54,481 nucleotides of DNA from Actinomycetota bacterium (GCA_963169665.1 CAUJET010000052.1:1-54481), one strand, 5' to 3'. Shown: positions 31,999-40,185, counted from the stretch's first letter. The notes: a model not told the origin generated them from the letters alone. Numbers and translations: made by a program.

Positions 31999-32763
31999 TC
32001 AGCCGCTCTCGGTGCGCTGGGCGGCGCCCAGGTGCGCCTTCAGGACCGCGAGGCTCGAGGTGATCAACCGCCCGACGTGCACCTGCGAGGTGCCGATCCG
32101 TTCGGCGATCTGCGACTGGGTCATGCCGTCGAAGAAGCGCAGGACCAGGATGGTGCGTTCCCGGTCGGGCAGCCGATCGAGCAGCTGCGCCACGAGGTCG
32201 CGGTCGAGCACCCCGTCGAAGCCGCCATCGACCGGTGGGGTGTGACCGGAACCGGTCGGGTCGAGCGAGTGCGCTCGGTAGGCGTTGTTCGCCTCCAACG
32301 CCTCGAGCACGGCGTCCTCGCCGACATCGAGCGCCGCGGCGATCTCCGACACCCGCGGCGACCGGCCCAGCTCGCCGGCGAGGCGGTCCGAGGTCGTGTT
32401 CACCATGGGCCGCAGATCCTTGGCGCGGCGTGACACGTGGACGCTCCAGGTGTGGTCGCGGAAGTACCGCCGCAACTCGCCCATGATCGTGGGCGTCGCG
32501 TACGCGCCGAACGGCACCCCGAGCGACGGGTCGAACCGATCGACCGACTTCAGCAGACCGAGCCGTGCCACCTGCAACAGGTCGTCGAAGGGCTCACCGC
32601 GGTCGACGAAGCGGCGGGCACCGCGGACCGCCAACCAGTTCGCACGTTCGACGATCTCGTCGCGCAGGCGGGGGTCGCGATCACGGGTGAACCGGTCGAG
32701 CGCCTCGGCCAGCCAGGCATCGTCCTCCGCGGCGCGTTCCGCGTCGCGTTCCAACATCGCCAT
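31999..32763 (-). CDS. SigB/SigF-family general-stress RNA polymerase sigma factor
   Basis: 254 aa. Region 2 (LAVRGARRFVDRGEPFDDLL, QVARLGLLKSVDRFDP, FGAYATPTIMGELRRYFRD), region 3 (DLRPMVNTTSDRLAGELGRS, SEIAAALDVGEDAVLEALEA) and region 4 (LDRLPDRERTILVLRFFDGM, SQIAERIGTSQVHVGRLI) are complete. No region 1.1, as in SigF/SigB/SigG of Actinobacteria and Bacillus. It lies 35 bp after rsbW and is the output of a partner-switching module with the RsbW-like and STAS genes upstream. A promoter of its own predicted class (33689-33714) precedes the operon, implying positive autoregulation. Confidence 0.93.
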   Translation of the reverse strand: MAMLERDAERAAEDDAWLAEALDRFTRDRDPRLRDEIVERANWLAVRGARRFVDRGEPFDDLLQVARLGLLKSVDRFDPSLGVPFGAYATPTIMGELRRYFRDHTWSVHVSRRAKDLRPMVNTTSDRLAGELGRSPRVSEIAAALDVGEDAVLEALEANNAYRAHSLDPTGSGHTPPVDGGFDGVLDRDLVAQLLDRLPDRERTILVLRFFDGMTQSQIAERIGTSQVHVGRLITSSLAVLKAHLGAAQRTESG

Positions 32764-32798
32764 CGGTCAGCTCCGCCGACCCGTGACGGGCGACGAGG

Positions 32799-33254
32799 TC
32801 ATCGGATCTCCAGCATTGCCACGGAGGCGGAGATTCGGGCGAGGCCGTCGACGAGCTGGATGTCGTGGCCGGCGCACACTCCCTGCAGGACGGTGCGGCA
32901 CAACGCGAGGTCGGGATGGTCGAGGTCGAGCGCGCGAACCGGCGAGGTGCCCCGCACGACGAACGCCGGCGAGTCGACGAGCGCCCCGCTCGCGGGGCCA
33001 CGGTCGCGGTCCACCACCTCGAACTCGAGGTCCACCCGCTCACGGTCGCCGTGCTCGATGAGGGCGATGAGCACCTCGCTGACGGCGATCTTGATGTCCT
33101 CGATCTCGTCGACCGTGCAGCCGGCGAGCGAGGCGAGGCCGCTGGCGGCGAGACGCGCCACACGGGACATGCTCGGTTCGGGCGGGACCGTCAACCGGAC
33201 CGGCCCGACGGCGGCGGCGACCGGAGCGACGGGTGTGTCGACGACGTCAGCCAC
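32799..33254 (-). CDS. RsbW-like anti-sigma factor with degenerate HATPase domain
   Basis: 151 aa. The position between a STAS protein and a SigF-like sigma identifies it as the switch protein. The N-box region reads IKIAVSEVLIALIEHGDRER, without the invariant Asn that coordinates Mg-ATP, and no DxGxG or GxGL loop is visible further on. It may therefore bind sigma without kinase activity, or bind ATP unusually; the STAS protein would then need another kinase, for example one of the HATPase proteins at 22.6-24.4 kb. It overlaps the STAS gene by 8 bp. Confidence 0.8.
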   Translation of the reverse strand: MADVVDTPVAPVAAAVGPVRLTVPPEPSMSRVARLAASGLASLAGCTVDEIEDIKIAVSEVLIALIEHGDRERVDLEFEVVDRDRGPASGALVDSPAFVVRGTSPVRALDLDHPDLALCRTVLQGVCAGHDIQLVDGLARISASVAMLEIR

Positions 33255-33573
33255 GATGGCTCTCGATCACGAACTGCGAGGTCGTGCCGGTGATGTCGAG
33301 CAGCCGGGCGACCTCGGGCCCGACCGAGCGCAGGACGACGTCGGTGCCGCGGGAGCGGGCGCGCCGGCTGGCGCCGAGGAGGCTGCGCAGTCCCGAGGAA
33401 TCGATGAACGAGACGTCGTCGAGGTCGATCACGAGCTGCTGGTGCTCTTCGCGCTGGAGGATCGCTGCCTCCAGCACCGGCCCACCGGCCATGTCGATGT
33501 CACCGTGCACGACGATGGCGCCGCCATCGTCCACGTCGATCGTCAACGACTCGTCGTTCATCGAACCCGTCAT
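33247..33573 (-). CDS. STAS-domain anti-sigma factor antagonist
   Basis: 108 aa. VVHGDIDMAGGPVLEAAI and LVIDLDDVSFIDSSGLRSLL are the core of the family; the Ser in DSSG is the phosphorylation site that controls binding to the anti-sigma factor. The C-terminal part (VGPEVARLLDITGTTSQFVI) completes the fold. AGGAGGCGCACATG is an ideal initiation region. First gene of the stress operon; unphosphorylated protein would sequester the RsbW-like protein and free the sigma factor. Confidence 0.92.
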   Translation of the reverse strand: MTGSMNDESLTIDVDDGGAIVVHGDIDMAGGPVLEAAILQREEHQQLVIDLDDVSFIDSSGLRSLLGASRRARSRGTDVVLRSVGPEVARLLDITGTTSQFVIESHRG

Positions 33574-33688
33574 GTGCGCCTCCTGGCTCCACGGCTCTCG
33601 CCGGTCACTGCTCACGCGGCCTGAGCACCGCGCGGACAGTCTGCTCGTTGGCGGCTTGGCCGAGCCCGTCGCCACCGAACGAGCACCT

Positions 33689-33714
33689 CTACCCGAATGG
33701 TGGGCACACCAAAC
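33689..33714 (-). promoter_or_regulatory. SigF-like promoter of the STAS-rsbW-sigma operon
   Basis: GTTT-N16-GGGTAG on the minus strand, about 115 nt before ATG 33573. Fits the SigF/SigB-family consensus and implies autoregulation. Confidence 0.65.
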
Positions 33715-33746
33715 CATCGATCTCGTGTCAGGTCCGTTCGTCGGGG

Positions 33747-35069
33747 TCAGACACCGAGGACCGGATCGGTCGCCGGACGTGTCGATCGGGGCCGACGCCG
33801 GCGAGCGCGTGTGCGATCGAGCCGCCGCATGACCCCGGTGGCGGTGATCCCGTGGATCGTGATCGACAGCAGGATCGTGCACGCGACCACCGGCCACAGA
33901 TCGGCGGTGCCGAGCGGTGTCGACCGGCCCTCGGTGATCGTCGGCGCAGCGGCGTAGGACAGGTAGTACACCGATCCGACCCCGCGGATCCCGAAAAAGG
34001 CGATGGCCCGCCGCTCGTTCCACCGCACCGGACTGCGGAGCAGCGCCAGATGCCCGGCGAGCGGCCGCACCACCAGGAGCACGAGCACCGACGTCGCGAA
34101 CACACGCCACCCCACGCCGTCGAGCAGCACGGCCAACGCGCCCCCGAACAGCACCAGGAGCACCGAGCTCACCGCCTGCTCGATTTCGGACGCGAACCCA
34201 TGCAGAACGGCGTGGTACTCGTCGGTGCGGTGCGTTCGCCGCAACGACAGCGCGGCGACGAACACGGCGAGGAAGCCGTAGCCGTGCGTCCACTCCGTGA
34301 GGCCGTAGGCCACCATCGTGATCCCGAGCGCCACGAAGCCCTGACTCGACGCCGCGATCGGCGGGAGGTGCCAGGGGCCGTCGAACACCAGACGCCCGAG
34401 CCCCCGACCGACGAGCCATCCGATCACCCCGCCGGCGAGGAGCCGGTACCCGACGTCGACCGCGAGCCATTCGGGGAACCACTCGCCGTCGCCTGCGGTG
34501 CCGGCCGCCGTCGCGGCGGCGAGCACGAGGGCCAGGTGGACGAACGGGAACGCCAGGCCGTCGTTCAGGCCGGCCTCGCTCGTGAGCCCGAACCGGACGT
34601 CGTCCTCGTCCTCGAGGCGTCCCTCCTCGAGGACGGGTTCACCCACCTGCACGTCGGACGCGAGCACCGGGTCCGTGGGTGCGAGCACGGCACCGAGGAG
34701 CACCGCCGTCGCCAGGTCGAGCCGGAGCAGCAGCACGCCCACCACGGCGATCCCGGCGATCGACGCCAGCATCCCGACGGAGAGCAACCGCCAGGTGATC
34801 GCCCACCGCCGCAGACCGATCGGCCGGTCGATGCTGATGCCGGCACCGACGAGGGCCACGAGGACGCCCAGTTCGGTCACCCGTCGCGTCACCTCCACGT
34901 GCTCGCGCGGATCGGGGGCGTGGAACCACGGCAGGGCGAACAGGCACGCACCGAGGGCGACCAGCACCAGTGGCAGCGACACGGGCGAGCGTTCGATCGT
35001 CACCGGGATCCACGCCGCGACGATGACCACCAGCCCGATGCCGAACACGAGGAGCTGATCGTCGGGCAT
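33747..35069 (-). CDS. CPA1-family Na+/H+ antiporter (NhaP-like)
   Basis: 440 aa, about 12 membrane segments. VLLGAVLAPTDPVLASDVQV is the conserved TDP unwound helix and FGLTSEAGLNDGLAFPFVHL carries the ND ion-binding pair of CPA1 exchangers; RAIAFFGIRGVGSVYYLSY is the late conserved Arg-Gly helix. The basic C-terminus is short, without regulatory domain. It exchanges H+ for Na+ across the inner membrane. A SigF-like promoter ends 10 nt before ATG 35069. Confidence 0.92.
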   Translation of the reverse strand: MPDDQLLVFGIGLVVIVAAWIPVTIERSPVSLPLVLVALGACLFALPWFHAPDPREHVEVTRRVTELGVLVALVGAGISIDRPIGLRRWAITWRLLSVGMLASIAGIAVVGVLLLRLDLATAVLLGAVLAPTDPVLASDVQVGEPVLEEGRLEDEDDVRFGLTSEAGLNDGLAFPFVHLALVLAAATAAGTAGDGEWFPEWLAVDVGYRLLAGGVIGWLVGRGLGRLVFDGPWHLPPIAASSQGFVALGITMVAYGLTEWTHGYGFLAVFVAALSLRRTHRTDEYHAVLHGFASEIEQAVSSVLLVLFGGALAVLLDGVGWRVFATSVLVLLVVRPLAGHLALLRSPVRWNERRAIAFFGIRGVGSVYYLSYAAAPTITEGRSTPLGTADLWPVVACTILLSITIHGITATGVMRRLDRTRARRRRPRSTRPATDPVLGV

Positions 35070-35079
35070 GTCGGGAGTG

Positions 35080-35105
35080 CTACCCACCCGAGCGGAGGGG
35101 GAACC
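35080..35105 (-). promoter_or_regulatory. SigF-like promoter of the antiporter gene, leaderless
   Basis: GGTT-N16-GGGTAG then 10 nt to ATG 35069. It is back to back with the methyltransferase promoter. Confidence 0.55.
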
Positions 35106-35134
35106 ATCTCGCGACGTGGCACCCGGCACGATGC

Positions 35135-35160
35135 GGTTGCCCGACACCTGCATCGGGTAC
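35135..35160 (+). promoter_or_regulatory. SigF-like promoter of the methyltransferase-fumC pair, leaderless
   Basis: GGTT-N16-GGGTAC then 8 nt to GTG 35169. Confidence 0.55.
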
Positions 35161-35168
35161 CTCCAGGC

Positions 35169-36002
35169 GTGCTGCACGACGCCGCGCCGACCGCGCCCGA
35201 CACCGCCGACGTCCACCCCCCATCGGCGGAGCTGTTCGACGAGCCCTCGCGCTGGCGCGCCGAGGCGGCCCGGGCCCTCGGCCTGCGCGGGGAGGCTCTC
35301 CTCGCCGGCGTGAGTCCGGGGGCGTCCTGTCCGTCGGTGTTGCACTCGCTGGCGAGGGCGATCCTGGCCCACTCGATCGCGAACGGGCGCGACCGTCTCG
35401 ATGTCGTGGTCGACCTCGGTGCCGGTGCCGGCGGCATCAGCGAGTGGTTCCGCCGACACACGGGAGCCGCCGTGGTGGCGGTCGAACCGGCACCCGGCGC
35501 GCGGGAGGCGGCCGCGTCGCTCTTCCCGGCCCTGACCGTCCGGAAGGGGACGGCCGAGGCGTCCGGGCTGCCCGACGCGATCGCCGATGCTGTGCTCCTC
35601 AGTGGCGTGGTGTCGCTCATCGACGACCTCGATGCCGTCCTCGCCGAGGCGGCTCGTGTCGCCCGACCCGACGGCGCGATCGCGATCGGCGACCTGTTCT
35701 CCTCGCGGCGGGCGACGATTCGCAGCAGCCGCAACGTCTTCAGGAGCGTCGAATCGCTCACCGAGCACGTGGCCACGTTCGGTTGGGAGGTGGTGGAGGT
35801 GGGGATCGGCTCGCCGCCACCCGATGCATCGTGGGCCCTCGCCGCCGCCGCGGTCGACCGATGGATCCGTCGCCATCACTGCGACCACCCGGCGTTCGAC
35901 GTGTGGTCCGCCGATCAGGCACACCTCACTCGTCATGTGGAGCAGGGCGATCTCATCGCGGCATGCCTGGTCGCACGGAGGTCGAGCGGGTGGCCGGGGT
36001 GA
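35169..36002 (+). CDS. SAM-dependent methyltransferase
   Basis: 277 aa from GTG 35169, a start supported by the promoter 8 nt upstream. The Rossmann-type core has DVVVDLGAGAGGISEWF (motif I), AVVAVEPAPGAREAA (motif II), ADAVLLSGVVSLIDDLDAVL (motif IV) and ARPDGAIAIGDLF (motif VI). A helical N-terminal segment (SAELFDEPSRWRAEAARALG) precedes it. The substrate is unknown. Its stop overlaps the fumarase start by 4 bp (GTGA), an unusual pairing. Confidence 0.85.
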   Translation: MLHDAAPTAPDTADVHPPSAELFDEPSRWRAEAARALGLRGEALLAGVSPGASCPSVLHSLARAILAHSIANGRDRLDVVVDLGAGAGGISEWFRRHTGAAVVAVEPAPGAREAAASLFPALTVRKGTAEASGLPDAIADAVLLSGVVSLIDDLDAVLAEAARVARPDGAIAIGDLFSSRRATIRSSRNVFRSVESLTEHVATFGWEVVEVGIGSPPPDASWALAAAAVDRWIRRHHCDHPAFDVWSADQAHLTRHVEQGDLIAACLVARRSSGWPG

Positions 36003-37396
36003 ACCCGGCGATCGCTGCGCCCGCGACGACGGAGATGGGCGCGCTGCCGCCGATACGACGATGGGGCCCGCAGACACGACTCGCGATCGCCAACTTCCCG
36101 ATCTCGGGCGAGCCGATGCCGCAGGAGGTCGTCGACGCGCTCGTCGAGATCAAGCTGGTCGCGGCTGCCGTCAACGAACGCGAGGGCGTGATCGCCGCCG
36201 ACGTCGCGGCGGCGATCCGGCGCGCCGCCGAGGAGGTGCTCGCCGGTGAGCACCTCGACCAGTTCCCGGTCGACGTCTTCCAGACCGGGTCGGGGACGAG
36301 CACGAACATGAACGTGAACGAGGTGCTGGCACACCGGGCGTCGGAGCTCCTCGGCGCACCCGTGCACCCCAACGACGACGTCAACGCGTCGCAGTCGTCG
36401 AACGACGTGTTCCCGACCGCCGTCCGCCTCGCTGCGGGCCGGCTCGTGATGACCCGTCTCGTGCCGGAACTCACGCTGCTCCACCGCTCGCTGCGCACGC
36501 TCGCCGATCGCCACCGCACGACGGTGAAGATGGGCCGCACACATCTGATGGACGCCGTCCCGATGACGTTCGGTCAGGAGGTGAGCGGGTGGGCCCGATC
36601 GATCGATCTCGGGATGCGACGGCTCGCCGACACCCTGCCGAGGGTGTTCGAGCTCCCCATCGGCGGCACGGCCGTCGGCACCGGCCTCAACGCCCCACGC
36701 GGGTTCGGTGCCGCGGTCGCCGACGGACTCGCACGTCGGAGCGGTCTCGGGATCACCGAAGCCGTCGACCACATGGAGGCGCAGTCGGCCCACGACGCGC
36801 TCGTGGAGCTGAGCGCGATGGTGAAGGTGGTGGCGCTGTCGGTCCACAAGATCGCCGGCGACCTGCGCCTGCTGTCATCGGGGCCGACCGGTGGGCTGGC
36901 GGAACTCCGCCTGCCCGAGCTCCAGGCCGGCAGCTCGATCATGCCCGGCAAGGTGAACCCGGTGATCCCCGAGACGGTGCAACAGGTGGTCGCCCAGGTG
37001 GTGGGCAACGACGCCACGATCACCTTCGCCGCGACCGCGTCGACGCTGCAGCTCAGCACGGCCGGTCCCGTCGTCGCCCGGTCGATCGTGTCGTCGATCA
37101 CCCTGCTGGCGAACGCGGTCGAACAACTCCGGGTGCGCTGCGTCGACGCCGTCGAGGTCGATGTGACGGCGATGGCTGCGTACGCATCACGTTCACCGGC
37201 GATCGTCACCGCGCTGGCACCGCTGATCGGCTACGACGCCGCCGCCGACGTCGTCCACCGGGCTGGCGCCGATGGGCGAACCGTCGTCGAGGTGGCCACC
37301 GAGGTGGCGACGGCGCTCGGCATCCCGGCGGCCGATGTCGCCGCGGCGGTCGATCCCCTGACGATGACGGGTGCAGGTCGCGACCCGGGCGTGTGA
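35999..37396 (+). CDS. fumC: Class II fumarate hydratase
   Basis: 465 aa, the usual length for FumC. The superfamily signature GSSIMPGKVNPVIPE, the fumarase-type QTGSGTSTNMNVNEVLAHRA, the catalytic-loop region and NASQSSNDVFPTAVRLAA are all intact; aspartases have AGAGTS-NMNANEV instead. It converts fumarate to malate in the citric acid cycle. The N-terminus (RRWGPQTRLAIANFPISGEP) has R where many have A before the PQTR. GTG 35999 overlaps the methyltransferase stop; under the upstream SigF-like promoter it would be stress-induced, like the oxidant-stable fumarases elsewhere (inference). Confidence 0.93.
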   Translation: MNPAIAAPATTEMGALPPIRRWGPQTRLAIANFPISGEPMPQEVVDALVEIKLVAAAVNEREGVIAADVAAAIRRAAEEVLAGEHLDQFPVDVFQTGSGTSTNMNVNEVLAHRASELLGAPVHPNDDVNASQSSNDVFPTAVRLAAGRLVMTRLVPELTLLHRSLRTLADRHRTTVKMGRTHLMDAVPMTFGQEVSGWARSIDLGMRRLADTLPRVFELPIGGTAVGTGLNAPRGFGAAVADGLARRSGLGITEAVDHMEAQSAHDALVELSAMVKVVALSVHKIAGDLRLLSSGPTGGLAELRLPELQAGSSIMPGKVNPVIPETVQQVVAQVVGNDATITFAATASTLQLSTAGPVVARSIVSSITLLANAVEQLRVRCVDAVEVDVTAMAAYASRSPAIVTALAPLIGYDAAADVVHRAGADGRTVVEVATEVATALGIPAADVAAAVDPLTMTGAGRDPGV

Positions 37397-37415
37397 AGCC
37401 CGTGGTCGGCAACTC

Positions 37416-37441
37416 GTCTCATCGCCGTGGTCCGGGGGTAC
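37416..37441 (+). promoter_or_regulatory. SigF-like promoter of the PPOX gene, leaderless
   Basis: GTCT-N16-GGGTAC then 8 nt to ATG 37450. It sits just past the fumarase stop. Confidence 0.55.
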
Positions 37442-37449
37442 AGCTGCGC

Positions 37450-38019
37450 ATGACCCTCGACCAGCCCCGGTCGCTCGACGACCTCGTCCGCGCCGGCGAC
37501 GTCGCGATGCTCACCACGATCGACGACGACCACCGGCTCACCAGCAGGCCGCTCACGGTCGCCGAGGCGCACGGGGGCGTGTTGACGTTCCTCGTCGATG
37601 CCGAGACCGGTTGGTTCGCGACCTTGGAGCGGGCACTCGAACACGCATCGCTCGACCACCGACCCGACGCCGTCGATGCCGTCGACCGGCCGTCGGAGGC
37701 CGCAGGTCCGGCGGGTGCGACGCAGGTCATCCTGGCGATCACCACCGGTCGCAACGAGTGGCTGTCGGTGCGGGGCCGTCCCGCGATCAGCGCCGATCCC
37801 ACCACGATCGATCGCCTGTGGAGCCCAGCCGCCGGCGCGTTCTTCGACGGGCGCGACGATCCCTCGATCCGTGCACTGCAGGTGTCGTTGCTCGACGGTG
37901 AGTACTGGAGCGCACCCGGCGGTGGCGCGCTCGGCCGACTCGCCGCAGTGGTCGGCGCAGCGCTCGGACGCGACGACGACACGCCGGGCGGCGCCCACGG
38001 CGAGATCGCCCGCGACTGA
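37450..38019 (+). CDS. Pyridoxamine 5'-phosphate oxidase-family protein (general stress protein 26-like)
   Basis: 189 aa. FMN-binding split-barrel features: VAMLTTIDDDHRLTSRPLTV, LTFLVDAETGWFATLE, NEWLSVRGRPAISADPTTID, RLWSPAAGAFFDG and ALQVSLLDGEYWSAPGG are typical of the GSP26 branch. These proteins bind flavin and are induced by general stress; the reaction is unknown. The C-terminus (about 160-189) is a short acidic tail. The leaderless promoter fits the same regulon. Confidence 0.88.
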   Translation: MTLDQPRSLDDLVRAGDVAMLTTIDDDHRLTSRPLTVAEAHGGVLTFLVDAETGWFATLERALEHASLDHRPDAVDAVDRPSEAAGPAGATQVILAITTGRNEWLSVRGRPAISADPTTIDRLWSPAAGAFFDGRDDPSIRALQVSLLDGEYWSAPGGGALGRLAAVVGAALGRDDDTPGGAHGEIARD

Positions 38020-38073
38020 CCCGACCATCACAGCTCCACCTCGAGCATCACCGACACGAACACGGAGACACCC

Positions 38074-38199
38074 ATGACCCCCGAACCGATGCAGCCGCCC
38101 CCCACCCGTCCGCTGCCCGATCTGCCCGACGAGCCGATCCCCACACCGATGCCGGCCGATCCCCCCATGCCCAGCCCGGGCGATCCGGCCCAGATCTGA
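38074..38199 (+). CDS. Small proline-rich protein
   Basis: 41 aa: MTPEPMQPPPTRPLPDLPDE, then repeats of P-x-P with Asp and Met. CACGGAGACACCC gives GGAG 8 nt before ATG 38074, and the codon third positions are GC-rich as in real genes. Almost half the residues are proline; no globular domain. It follows the PPOX gene by 54 bp on the same strand. Function unknown. Confidence 0.5.
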   Translation: MTPEPMQPPPTRPLPDLPDEPIPTPMPADPPMPSPGDPAQI

Positions 38200-38223
38200 C
38201 GCACGCACCCGAGCGAGCCGCGC

Positions 38224-38547
38224 TCAGCGACGAAGCGCGCGCTCCAGCTCGGCCTTGTTCATCGACGACCGGCCCCGCACGTTGCGACGCCTGGCCTCCT
38301 CGTACAGCTGGGCGTAGGTGCGGCCCCCGGGGCCTCGGTGCGAGCGCAGCCCGCCGCGCCGGCCCGAGCTGATGTCGTCGATCGACGTCGGCGACGCGAC
38401 CGCCGCCTCGCCGGCTCGCGCCCGCTCCTTGTTCACCGTGCGGGCGGCGATCTCCTCGGCGGTGTCCTCGGTCTCGCCCCGCTCGAGGAGGCCGTCCTTG
38501 ATGTGCTCGTACTGCCGTTCCCGCTTCGGCGTCCATGCTCGGGGCAT
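38224..38547 (-). CDS. Plasmid-stabilisation-like protein (Rho-N-like C-terminus)
   Basis: 107 aa, very basic and mostly helical. PRAWTPKRERQYEHIKDGLL, AARTVNKERARAGEAAV, SSGRRGGLRSHRGPGGRTYA and MNKAELERALRR are hallmarks of a small family often named plasmid stabilisation protein and found in chromosomal stress loci; the last helix resembles the Rho N-terminal motif. The molecular role is not established. ATG 38547 has AGGAGG 7 nt upstream. A SigF-like promoter lies 40 nt upstream. Confidence 0.85.
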   Translation of the reverse strand: MPRAWTPKRERQYEHIKDGLLERGETEDTAEEIAARTVNKERARAGEAAVASPTSIDDISSGRRGGLRSHRGPGGRTYAQLYEEARRRNVRGRSSMNKAELERALRR

Positions 38548-38587
38548 CGGGATCCTCCTGATCCGCTGGTCGTGATCGCCGGTACGG

Positions 38588-38613
38588 ATACCCGACCGCG
38601 GCCGTCCCCAGAC
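38588..38613 (-). promoter_or_regulatory. SigF-like promoter of the plasmid-stabilisation-like gene
   Basis: GTCT-N16-GGGTAT on the minus strand, 40 nt before ATG 38547, leaving room for the AGGAGG site. The rest of the 38548-38797 gap shows nothing recognisable. Confidence 0.55.
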
Positions 38614-38797
38614 CGACCGACACGTCACCGGACGAGGGTCGACGCGACAGCGGCCGAGCAGCGGTGCTGGTCGGCCGGCCGAGTCGAGTGTGGGGGTGTG
38701 TGGGTGATCCCCCTCCGCCGCCGCGTGCGTGACGGGTCGCGCGGGGCAGAGGGGGACCACGACCTGTGTGATCTCGAGTGTGATCCGGCGGGCCGGG

Positions 38798-38944
38798 TCA
38801 GGACGTGAAGATGCTGACGCCGCCGGGGCCGACGAGCAGCCCGATGACCACGAGGGCGATGCCCCACATGACCTCACCGCGCACGAGGTTGACGACGCCG
38901 AAGATCACGAGGATCACGGCGAGGATCCAGAGCACTCCTGCCAT
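38798..38944 (-). CDS. GPGG-motif small membrane protein
   Basis: 48 aa: MAGVLWILAVILVIFGVVNL, a central RGEVMWG, a second helix (IALVVIGLLV) and the GPGGVSIF end that names the family. Two short membrane helices, both termini probably on one side. Common in Actinobacteria near stress genes; function unknown. GGAGGGAGGTGAATCGACATG is a strong initiation region. It starts six bases after the BON gene stop and is the end of the Dps-BON-GPGG series. Confidence 0.85.
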   Translation of the reverse strand: MAGVLWILAVILVIFGVVNLVRGEVMWGIALVVIGLLVGPGGVSIFTS

Positions 38945-38950
38945 GTCGAT

Positions 38951-39394
38951 TCACCTCCCTCCGGTCGCCCCGGAGACCGGGACGGGTGCGAGGCGCGACG
39001 TCACGTCGGTGATGCCGCGGACCTGTTTGATCTTCACCATCTGGTCCCTCGGGTCGGGCCAGCCGGCCGTGGTGGTGAGGAGCGTCACCACCCCGTCGTC
39101 GACACGCAGGTCGTCGAGCGCCTGGTCGCGTCGCAGCAGGGGATCGCTCGACACCGCCGCGCGCACCTTCATCTCGGTGACCACGTCCGCCAACGGACGA
39201 TGACCGCGCTCGCGCACGGCACGGACGGCGAAGCGCGCCCATCGACGCACGTCGACGCGGTTGGCCCACAGCGCAGCGAGCACCGTCGCGATCCACATGC
39301 GTCGCGTCCAACCGCGCCGGAGCAGGCGCGGGCTCAGCAGCGCCGGCAGCGCGAGCCGGGAGGCCAGGCCCCGGCTGCCGTCAGCGGCGGCCAT
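38951..39394 (-). CDS. BON-domain protein
   Basis: 147 aa. A basic N-terminal half with a possible membrane-associated stretch (WIATVLAALWANRVDVRRWA) precedes one BON-like unit (about 80-145): ADVVTEMKVRAAVSSDPLLR, LRVDDGVVTLLTTTAGWPDP and VRGITDVTSRLAPVPV. BON domains bind phospholipid or peptidoglycan in osmotic-shock proteins such as OsmY. ATG 39394 overlaps the end of the dps gene by 14 bp, so it is co-expressed with it. Confidence 0.75.
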   Translation of the reverse strand: MAAADGSRGLASRLALPALLSPRLLRRGWTRRMWIATVLAALWANRVDVRRWARFAVRAVRERGHRPLADVVTEMKVRAAVSSDPLLRRDQALDDLRVDDGVVTLLTTTAGWPDPRDQMVKIKQVRGITDVTSRLAPVPVSGATGGR

Positions 39395-40130
39395 CTGCCG
39401 ACCGACCCGAGCGCGAGCCGTTGCCGCTGCGCGACTTGTTGGTGACCGCCTGCGCGGCCCCGAGCTCGGAGTCGGCGCCGGCGTTCGACATGCCACCGGC
39501 CCAGTCGGCGAGGTGCGACCGCACCATCCAGTGGTACTTCTCCAGGATGGCGCTCTGGCCGATCAGCAGGTCCTGCGACACCGGGTCGAGCTCGTCGAGC
39601 TCCTCGATCTCACGGCGATGGTCGGAGATGACCCCCTGGTACACCACGTCGAGCGCGCCGAGGTGGGCGATCGAGTCGGCGCGATCGAGGTCGTAGTCGG
39701 TCCAGGTGCGCTGGTCGACGATGCGGCCGGGCAGTCCGCTCGGCACGGCGCCCAGGGTCGCCACGCGCTCGGCGAGATCGTCGATCATCGCCTGCACCCC
39801 GGCGTACTGCGGGTCGAGCATCTCGTGGACGCCGATGAAGTTCGGGCCCACCACGTTCCAGTGGATGTGCTTCAGCGTGAGCGACAGGTCGAGCAGGCTG
39901 ATCAGCCGCTGCTGCAGCCGCTCGGCGACATCGGCACCGTTCTCGAGGCTGAGGGTGGGGACGGTGAAGCTCGCCTGTCGGGTGGAGCTCACGCGCGACG
40001 CGCTGCCGCGAGGACGGCGCTCGAGTGCAGCGGCCGGCGCAGCGGCGGCCCCCTTCTTCGGCGGAGCGCTCGTGGCGGACGTCGTGCTCTTCGCGGGCGT
40101 GGCGCTCTTCGATCGGGTGGTGGTCTTCAT
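39381..40130 (-). CDS. dps: Dps-family ferritin-like DNA-binding protein
   Basis: 249 aa. The four-helix core (about 60-215) has LTLKHIHWNVVGPNFIGVHE and AMIDDLAERVATLG with the intersubunit ferroxidase His, Asp and Glu. An extra 50-residue N-terminal Lys/Ala/Ser/Thr tail (MKTTTRSKSATPAKSTTSAT, then APPKKGAAAAP) and an Arg/Ser-rich C-terminus (NKSRSGNGSRSGRSADGRR) flank it; both resemble the DNA-binding tails of mycobacterial Dps proteins. It oxidises Fe(II) with H2O2 and compacts DNA in a cytoplasmic 12-mer. GAGAGG precedes ATG 40130. No SigF-like box was found upstream. Confidence 0.93.
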   Translation of the reverse strand: MKTTTRSKSATPAKSTTSATSAPPKKGAAAAPAAALERRPRGSASRVSSTRQASFTVPTLSLENGADVAERLQQRLISLLDLSLTLKHIHWNVVGPNFIGVHEMLDPQYAGVQAMIDDLAERVATLGAVPSGLPGRIVDQRTWTDYDLDRADSIAHLGALDVVYQGVISDHRREIEELDELDPVSQDLLIGQSAILEKYHWMVRSHLADWAGGMSNAGADSELGAAQAVTNKSRSGNGSRSGRSADGRR

Positions 40131-40185
40131 GTGGGGCCTCTCGTGTGGGGTTGGTGAGGGTGGGTGATGACGGACGCGGCGTCGC

